Origin: Ailanthus altissimus
Taxonomy: Eukaryota; Streptophyta; Magnoliopsida; Sapindales; Simaroubaceae
Direction: 5' to 3'
Length of the DNA stretch: 64,000 bases
Assembly (NCBI GenBank): GCA_946807835.1
Contig: OX327697.1
Location: 17,680,001 to 17,744,000 of the forward strand
The notes below the pieces were generated by a model. It made no database searches. It saw only the letters and a program-made list of their open reading frames with translations, and was not told where the DNA came from. How positions within the stretch are numbered: the stretch's first letter is position 1; each line of letters opens with the position of its first letter. Below are positions 56,322 to 64,000 of the stretch, one piece after another. Made by a program: the position numbers and the translations under genes.

Positions 56322-59153
56322 TATAATAATCGATCCCTATTAATAGTGTAGATACCTAGATTTTTGTATTAAGCAATAAAGAAATCGTAGGGTTACCCAG
56401 TTTCAACCTTATTAGAAAAAACATTTATGGTGCACGTGAGAGGTATTATACCTAAATTGATAATTTTACAGTCGATTATGGAATCGAATAGTCAAGAATC
56501 ATAATTTTTCAATTGGCTTAGAAATGGAAAATTCAACTTAATCTCACATAAATTCCATGTGAGTCTTATACATGGAATGAACCTTTATTAAGAAACACAA
56601 TCCATGCCTTTTCAATTGAACTAATGAGGAATAAGCTCATGGATTGCCGAGTTAAAGTGTAATTTGGTTAGTTTGACTAGTTTAGTCAAATAATTAGAAA
56701 TGCACCAATCATATGCCTTCATTTCTAACCAATGGTATCTTTGATATTTAGAGTTTAATTAAGGGAAAAATTGAACATTTTAGAGGACACTATATAAGGT
56801 AAATAAGCGCTGGAAAAATAGTCTAAATGAAAAGCAAAATTTGATATTAAAATAAGAGACTATCGGCCAAATTTGGAGACAAAAATTGGGAGAATTTCAG
56901 CCACTTGTAGAACTATTTTCAGCAGTAAATTCAAAGTTTTTTTCATGATTTTTCATGAATGATCAAGCTAAAGTCAAGCTACGCTCAAGTTCAAGTTAAA
57001 TAGATCATGCATTAGTGAAAAATCCAAGGAAAGATGTAAGAAAAGCATTATTCAGTGATTGTGGTATATGATTTATCAAGATTACTTCAATTAATGTCTT
57101 TGAATTATTGACTTAGATTTGAGTTGAATTCAAGTGTGGAGCTCAAATGAGACACCAAACTAAAGGAATTAGTAAGGTATGAATTAAGGTTTGGTGTGAT
57201 TTTGGTGTAGAAATTGCAACTAAATCTTATTAGGGCATTATAATTAAATTGACATAATTTGAATGCCATTGGAACAAGAAATTGAGAAAATGAATGTGTT
57301 GGGTGGAAGATGGTGAATTCATCCACTTTATGGATTTTAGGTTTTGACTTGTGTTTTGGTTTAATTATTATGTATGAATGATTCCTTGTGTTAATTAGTT
57401 GTAATATGGATGATGAAAATCAAGAATGAAGTAAGGGGGACATAATTTTTCATTTTTGGTAAAGTGAAGGGCAATTATGTCCAACTGAATTATTGGAGTG
57501 TTAAGCAATGTGATGACGTCGGATAATGAATTAAAGAAAATTGAATGAATATAAAAATAAAAATAAAAATTAGAGTCCATCTAGGCATTGTATGCCAATT
57601 AGGGCGCTTATTAGTTTAGGCATAATTTTAGCATTAGTAAAGGTTTTAAATGTCAATTGTGACATGTAGGTGAAGGAAACCGAAAGCGGTAAAAGAAGAA
57701 AAGTTTTTGAAGAACAATTGAGCTTAGAGCTTTTGGTGAGTGAAAATTTGTAATGGTATATCTTTCGTTTAATATGTTTCAGCATATTGGAATTTTATGT
57801 TTTATATGATTTTAAATGCATAAGTATGATTTATAGTTTTTGGTATACTATTATAATTATAAAGTTTTAAGTTCAGTTTGAGAAACAGTTTTTAAAATTA
57901 TTAAATTATTTTTCAAAGGCCATTAGTATCCTAAAATTTATAGTGTGTTGATAGTTTAAGACCCAGCCAATATATCCCGTATGCATGGGCAAATATTGAG
58001 AGGTGTATCACTAACTCCGAAAAGTCGGGTTGTCGAGTCATATGAGTCACTTTATATGTACAAGGTATTGTCTCGCTATATGTAGGCGATGTAAAATTCC
58101 ACTTCATAGCTAGTGAGATGTTTTTATATGTTACAGTCGGTGTTGCTAGTTTCGACACCCTGTGACCTACTCACGTTGTGCAGTGCTAGTTTAATCGCTA
58201 CGTGAGTATAGAGTTTTAGGGTAACCATTTGGTGCAGTTTAGAAAGAAAATGGCCAAGCGAGAGTTTTAGCAATTTTTGAGTTACCGAACGCATATCATG
58301 TATTTATATGTGTATATGTTAGTTACTATGTTTTACAGATTTTGGCAATTATTTACAAAAATTATTAATAAAAATTGCTCGGCAAACTTTTATCAACATA
58401 TTATGATTAGAAACAGTTTTATAGTTTTATAATAGCTTGAGAAGCATGTTTTAGGCAGTATTAAGAATTTAATATTTATATAGAATCTTATTTTTATTGA
58501 AAATTGTAAAAGCACTCACTGAGCTCCTTTAACTTTTTTTTGTATTTTATGTTTTCTAAAATCCTTTTTAGGTGCAAGCCTCGGTACGTAGGTTGTTGGT
58601 TCTCCTACATTAGATTAGTGGGCCAAGTCAGATGATTATTTTGTCAATGTAAATGTGCTGAGTAGCACTTTTTGATTTTCTACATAGTAGTATAGACTTT
58701 GTGCATCTTGTAAATATGTTTTGAACGAACGAGAAATAGTTTTTATAATATAGTGACAGTTTTCACCTTTTATTAGTATGTTAGTTTTCTTATAATTTAA
58801 TTTTTATGAATTGGAATGAAATTGTTGTGTTAAGTTTGGATTTAATTGGAGAAGGACTTGAGGTACTATTTGGTAGTTGAGAAAATTATTTGAAATAGGA
58901 GTGTGATTTATTGCAAGTTGTGTTTTTGGGTTTTTTTCCCAAAAAAAGAGAAACTCTGTTCGTTTTTTTTTTAAAATTCTTAAAATTATCTTCACTGGTG
59001 TTTTATGATTTAGTTAGTAATAACAAGAATTAAAAATAGTTCGTCTCGCATAATTTCCCAATTATGGCAGTTAGACTTTGGGAAATTTCTGTTGGGGTTC
59101 CAAACAGGGCTCACTAGGGTTTACTGTAGAGGGTTCTGGAGCGGGTCCTGTCA
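56322..59153 (+). mobile_element. Solo LTR of a Del/Tekay-like gypsy element
   Basis: A 2.8-kb insertion starting TATAATAATCGATCCC (from TGTAACAACCGATCCC by three transitions) and ending GGGTCCTGTCA. Flanking 5-mers AACCG (56317-56321) and AGCCA (59154-59158) each differ by one transition from AGCCG, the expected target in the copia LTR. Internal words GTGTTGATAG...ACCCAGCC, CTCGCTATATGTAGGCGATG and CACTCACTGAG are typical of chromovirus Tekay-type LTRs. There is no internal region. Several minus-strand frames of 60-75 codons inside are chance. Confidence 0.75.
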
Positions 59154-59740
59154 AGCCATCAATGGATAATCTTCTTAAGTTGAGTAGTATTTATAGTCCT
59201 TTGACCTGAGTGCCACTGTAGGCTTAGAAGTAATCTACCAAACTTTGGTTCCATAAATGTAAGAAACCTTTCATGATATATCATTTGGGTGTTGTTAGGT
59301 ATGGTCTGATATTCATGGAATCTAGTGTGTGATGATATAGGATTCATCAGTTTTTATGGGTAAGTTATATATCTTGATGCTTCGAGATTGTATTTCAGAA
59401 AGTCTTGTAACCACAAACAAAAGTGTTTACAAATATTATTTATAGCAATACAAATCTATAGATAAGTTCATAATCGAGTAAATAGAGATTTAACGGTGAA
59501 GATCTATGTCTCTGCTCTTGCGAGATATAGGTGATGGAGGGACTATACAAATATGGTTAATCTTTACTTGTATGGTTAACGTGTCATTTTGTAATATCCA
59601 AAACATATGTATAGGGTAGTGTTCATGGACTTATAAAAAGGTTCTATAAAAAAAATGGGTGTAAACCTAGAGAATTTTACAATATGAAGTGTATTAGTTA
59701 AACACTGAAGTAGTAGTTAGAGTCTATTAAATACAAGTAC
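59154..59740 (+). mobile_element. Copia LTR, right part (interrupted)
   Basis: It continues the copia LTR from ATCAATGGATAATC through AGTTGAGTAGTATTTATAG, GAGTGCCACTGTAGGC, GGTATGGTCTGATATTC and the GTTCATGGACTTATAAAAAG block, fading at about 59740. The last third of the LTR is missing or too diverged to follow. Confidence 0.6.
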
Positions 59741-60060
59741 ATAAATTATGAGAAACGTGCATTCAAAGACTATGGTTATCTACTCCATGGCTATTCATAA
59801 AAGTAGGCAAAATTCGCAGTTTTATGGGAATTTCATATCATAAAATCGAGAACAATCCATAAAAGTACATAATAACAACACACCATATCAAGATGGGGAA
59901 TCACCAACGAGTCAAGAAGTACTAGAAGAAGAATTAAAAATATATAATAAGAGCGGGATGAATTAAAAGGCGTGATGGTTGAAGAACTAGAAAAATGTAA
60001 AAACTTTAAAGGATAGTAAGAACCCTGGCAAATCATTGAACCACAACATAACCTTTAAAG
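59741..60060. other. No gene seen
   Basis: AT-rich, no recognisable domain in any frame; likely decayed LTR or gypsy leader sequence. Confidence 0.3.
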
Positions 60061-62160
60061 CTAATGAATACCCTTATAATAACTAGAGGAAGTTGAAAGC
60101 CTCCTCGGCTTACTTGGGAACATAAGGGAAAATGTGTTCTAGTAGAGCCCTCTGAAGAGAGTTACCCACCAAGTAGAAGGTCACACCAAGAGAAATATGG
60201 TTGTACTCCTATTTGACCAGAGATTGGTAATTTTGAGACTTTAAGACGGAGCCAAGGTATAGATCCGAATTGAGCGATTTGGGTTGAAGTGATGCCTGAA
60301 AGAGACTAGACGAGCTCATAAAGAGAAATAAAGATATGCGTGACACCAAGAAATATTGAAATAGACATAAAGAATGTAGCAAGAGAAGGTAGTAGAATCG
60401 AGGAGTATGGAAAGAGAATACTAAACAGGATTAAGAAAGCAATAAGCAGCAAAGCTCAGCACTTAAGCCTAGAGATCTTCTAGAAGAGAAAGTTTAAAGT
60501 ATAGAGGAATGATTGAGTCAACTTTTTTAGAGTGATTGAAAGCAGATACCTTCCCCTAAGAGAAACCAAGTGGAAAAGAAAATCTTCTCTTACTAATGAA
60601 CTTAAATACATAGAGTTACTGGTAGGCTTCAAACTGCCAAGCTTACCAACTTACAGGGATATGACAAACCTATACCACTACGTGGACCAAATAACTGACC
60701 TGTTTTCGATCATCGAGCATAGGCAAAACTAAATGCACCACTTATTCCATATAAACCTAGATGTATATGCCCTCATCTAGTACCAAAGTCTATAAGGATG
60801 GTTTAGGAATAAAGAGATAGAACACCACTGAGAGTGATAAAATATCCTCAAAATGATCAACTAGAATAGGGAAATCGGATGAGGAAGTCTCCCTCTAGAG
60901 TAGCGAGGTTCAAAAGAAAATATACATTCCCCTCGTCATCTTATTAGCAGTATTGTTTAAAGCCATCAAAGGAAAAGATTTGCTAGAGAAGCCGAGAGCC
61001 TCCTCGACCCCACCCGAACAATAGAATAAAACTATGAGGTGTGAATACTACTAAGATCACTGCCACATTACCAATAGATGCCTATTTTTTAAGTACGAGG
61101 TAGATCAATTGATGAGGAATGGGTACTTGAAAGAATTTAAGGTTAACATAGAGAAGAAACAAAAATTGACCGACTAAGATCTTAGAAGCCAGAAACTCTA
61201 CATGATAGAAAATGACCCTAGTAATCTCGGGAGGCCCCATGTTTGCTAGATATTCAAAGAAACAAAGAAAGAACTACTCCGATACTCATTAGTGGGACAC
61301 CAAGTGATATGCAGCACCCTAACCCCTAAGAAGCAATAGGTTCAGACAGTCCCCATCATATTTACAGGGAAGGATGCGTAAAAGGGTTAGTTATCTGCAT
61401 GATGATATGCTAGTAGTAATTGTATGGGTAGTTGGAATGTAAGTAGATCAAATGCTCATCCATACAGAAAGCTCAGTAGATATACTATTCAATGATACAT
61501 TGGATGAGCTCGATATAAAGGATGTGAAGATAGAGAGAACACAGACCTCACGATATGGATTTAGAGATAGCTCCATCATGTGATTGGGGATTGTCAGTTT
61601 GCCTATGTCTTTGAGGGAAAAGCCCTATGACAAGACCATAATGGTGATTTTTGCAGTGATTAACCAAGTGATGTCATATAGAGTTATACTGGGAAGGCCC
61701 TTTACAAGAAATTCAAATACAAACATGTCTATCCTATATCTAAAATTAAAGTTTCCTATTAGAGATAGAGTGAAGGTTATTAATAGAAAACAAAATGTGG
61801 AAAAAAGCTACTATGTGACCTTATCTAAAAAAAATATTTGTATCTTGACGGTGGACTCAAGAGAAGAGAACAAGTGTAAATCCCGAAAGTTGATTGGAGA
61901 ATTAATCCTAGTGCCTATTAGGCCTAAGTCACATGAGAAAGTAGTAAAGATGGGCTCATAATTAGATATGAGGATAAAGGAAGAACTAAGCGCACTAGTT
62001 AAGAAGTTCTCGGACATTTTTGTTTAGTTACATAAAGACATGCTGAGGATAGATCCCACCTTGATATCTCATACATTAGTTGTAGATTTGTCTTTTACAT
62101 TGGTCAGATAGAATATAAGAATCTTCAACCAAAAGAAAAATAAAGCTAGTACAGTAAAGG
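60061..62160 (+). pseudogene. Tat-like gypsy gag, protease and RT start
   Basis: Broken translation gives gag (VGFKLPSLPTYRDMT in the frame at 60532-60732), a CCHC-type knuckle region near 61020-61110 (CEYY, DHCHITNRC, then the conserved NGYLKEF), protease near 61440-61560 (ESSVDILFND, with the catalytic aspartate changed to H/T), then the 125-codon frame at 61584-61961 with ISLPMSL and VILGRPFT and the linker region, and finally the RT entry with FSDIFV...DMLRIDPTL near 62000-62070. It is cut at about 62160. A different copy from 50881-55804. Confidence 0.75.
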
Positions 62161-64000
62161 TGAAAAAAAAAACTCTTCTACCTATTTAGTGAAGTAATCT
62201 GCTACCACTAACACAAATCGCTTTCTGCCAGCTTCAATGAGCAGAGGTCCCATTATGTCCATTCTCTATTGAACAAAGGGACATAGATTAGTGACAATGT
62301 TGAGTTCTCTAACTAGTAAGTGAATGATGACAGCATGCTTTTGGCATTTGTTGCATCTTTTTACATATTCTTTGGTTTCCTATTATAGTGTTGGCTATAA
62401 AAGCATTTTATAGGCTAGGATCCTTCCAATAGAATGGCTGCCACATGTTCCCTTGTGAACTTTCTCCAATATTTTCTTCCTCTCTTCTTCAGTCACACAT
62501 TGTAGGTATATTTCTATAAATACTCTTCTATATAGTTCTCCTTCTATAAAATCGAATATCCTTTCATTGCTTAATTTACAAGCTTCTTTCCTCTCTGTTG
62601 GGAGTTATCTATGTTGCAAAAAGTTGATATATGACTTCATCCATATAGGAGAGTTTGTTATTTCCATTGTGTTTTATGTTGTGGCTTCCCTTGGTTATTT
62701 GCTTCTCTTGGTTGTTCGGTATCTCTTTCTATCACCGTCTTTTCTTAATGGTAAGAAGGATAACTCTAGTGAAGTTAAACTTTTATGTAGATGCCTTTTT
62801 GCCAATTTATCTACTTCCGTGTTGCTACCTCTAAGTATTTGACTTACAATTACTTTTTGTAACTACTTAGTATCTTTTTTTTTGCCTTGTTAAGGTATTT
62901 TTTCCATCCTTTCTTTCTTTGTACTAGTCAACATTTTATTATCAGGTCACTAAAGTTGAGTCTATGTAGATCTGCAACTTCCTAATTGTAAGGCCCTCAA
63001 TTAGTTCTTCATATCGGCTTCTTTGTTAAATGTGGAGATAGTAGTCATACTGCGTGGTCCAATATCAATCCCTTCGGCTTTCTTTCTGATTCTTAGTTCA
63101 GAATCATTATTATTGAAGGACTCGTTTATATGCATCTATCCAACTTTGTCTTCTTCATTTAGTTTAGGAGGCAAGGTATCATCTTCTATGACTTGTTTGC
63201 ATTCCGACAAAACGTTGACCATCATTTTCCCTTTTATTACAATTCATGGTTGATACTTGATCTCCAAGTTGGTCAGTCTCATCGCCATCTTGGTGATCCT
63301 TCCTACAATATCCCTGGTTAGAATGCGCTCTAAGGGATGGAAGGTGTACATCATGGTAGGATAAGCTTCAAAATAATATCATATCTTCTCTTTTGATTGA
63401 GTTAAAGCTAAAACAAGCTTTTATATCATTTAGTATCTAGTTTCAGCATCCAACAGTACCTTATTAGTATAGAACACTGGTTTTGTTAACCTTTAACTTT
63501 CCTAAATAGTACTGCACCGACTATTGCCTTAGAAACTATAAAATAAAAAAATAAAGTTTTTGTTAGGAAGTGAGAAAGATATATTAGGGCATTCTTGAGA
63601 TACTCTTTTTAATTCTGCAGCATTTTAATCTATTTCAACCTTTGTAGCACACCATTCTAGGCTTTGATCATATGAAAGAACGTTCTGAATTTGTCCGATA
63701 TTTTGGATATGAATTTGTTAAGCATGGTTATCCTCCTTATCAGTATCAATTCTTCCCGCTTCAACCTGTCTCAAGGTTTGGCTTTGCAATAAACAAAAAT
63801 CATCAAACACCGGAAAAAAAAGTCACGTTGTCTATCCCTAACAGTATTTATACTCCCTGTCAGTATCTGTACTTTCTTCAAGTGCTAAGTTAAAATTGCT
63901 ACCCTAGAGTTAACCACGTGGTCAAGGAAGTTCTCACAAAAGAGACATCGAAGGTATAGTTGGTTAGAGTTAAGCGCATCTTAAACTTTCTCAGCACATC
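62161..64000 (-). pseudogene. Tat-like gypsy integrase, RNase H and RT end, inverted
   Basis: On the minus strand the order is RT C-terminus with FYTNKVLLDAETRY near 63430-63490, RNase H with LTNLEIKYQP near 63240-63290 and the VNVLSECKQV block near 63190-63225, a tether region, then integrase with the zinc-binding CKKMQQMPK-like block near 62330-62370 and a MDIMGP-like and YFTKW-like region near 62190-62270. The integrase catalytic part is cut at about 62160. It extends past the window edge. The + frames at 62567 and 63023 are shadows of it. Confidence 0.7.

Noticed and set aside
1..64000. CRISPR arrays, operons, ribosomal RNA or complete tRNA genes
   Set aside because: None seen. Regular repeats here are the AT-rich minisatellites and microsatellites without spacers; tRNA-like segments lack acceptor-stem pairing.

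Overview
This is an AT-rich plant nuclear window, almost certainly from a eudicot, about three quarters of it made of old transposable elements. The plant assignment rests on three things: one single-exon C2H2 gene with a QALGGH finger and two EAR-type repression motifs, an architecture known only from plants; Ty1/copia and Ty3/gypsy elements primed by initiator tRNA-Met; and plant-type hAT derivatives. I do not name a species.

Only one protein-coding gene is well supported: a ZFP4-like C2H2 zinc-finger repressor at 49228-50019 (+). Nearly every other open frame is a retroelement fragment broken by stops, or a by-product of low-complexity repeats.

Layout. (1) 1-21.7 kb is a pile-up of decayed LTR elements. 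It contains one nearly full-length copia element (5032-12000, +) whose 3' LTR is cut and joined to an inverted relative (12001-14533, -), surrounded by LTR fragments of copia and gypsy families. (2) 21.7-33.3 kb is a large imperfect tandem duplication. Each copy holds a copia RNase H tail, a + strand LTR and a - strand LTR into which a non-autonomous hAT-like element inserted. That element carries about 1.1-1.4 kb of a 42-bp AT-rich minisatellite. The second copy also gained a 311-bp hAT MITE, and the first copy preserves its empty site. (3) 33.3-41.8 kb is lower-copy AT-rich DNA with MITEs, a SINE-like element, a 150-bp inverted duplication, a promoter-like twin G-box and a hAT-like element with a GC-rich passenger. 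(4) 41799-48256 is a complete-looking gypsy element (-) with matching LTRs and a perfect 5-bp target duplication. Its integrase core is missing, a solo LTR sits inside its RT-RNase H region, and the whole element lies inside a MITE. (5) 48.3-50.4 kb is the ZFP gene and its flanks, with an AUG-stop mini-uORF just upstream of the start codon. (6) 50.9-64 kb holds broken gypsy elements of the Tat/Ogre-like type, interrupted by a copia LTR that itself contains a 2.8-kb solo LTR. Near the end a + strand gypsy fragment abuts a - strand one.

The genes do not form a pathway. The story is of one regulatory gene at the edge of heavily nested, inactive retroelement DNA. Element boundaries and family names come from reading by eye; those backed by target-site duplications are the firmest.
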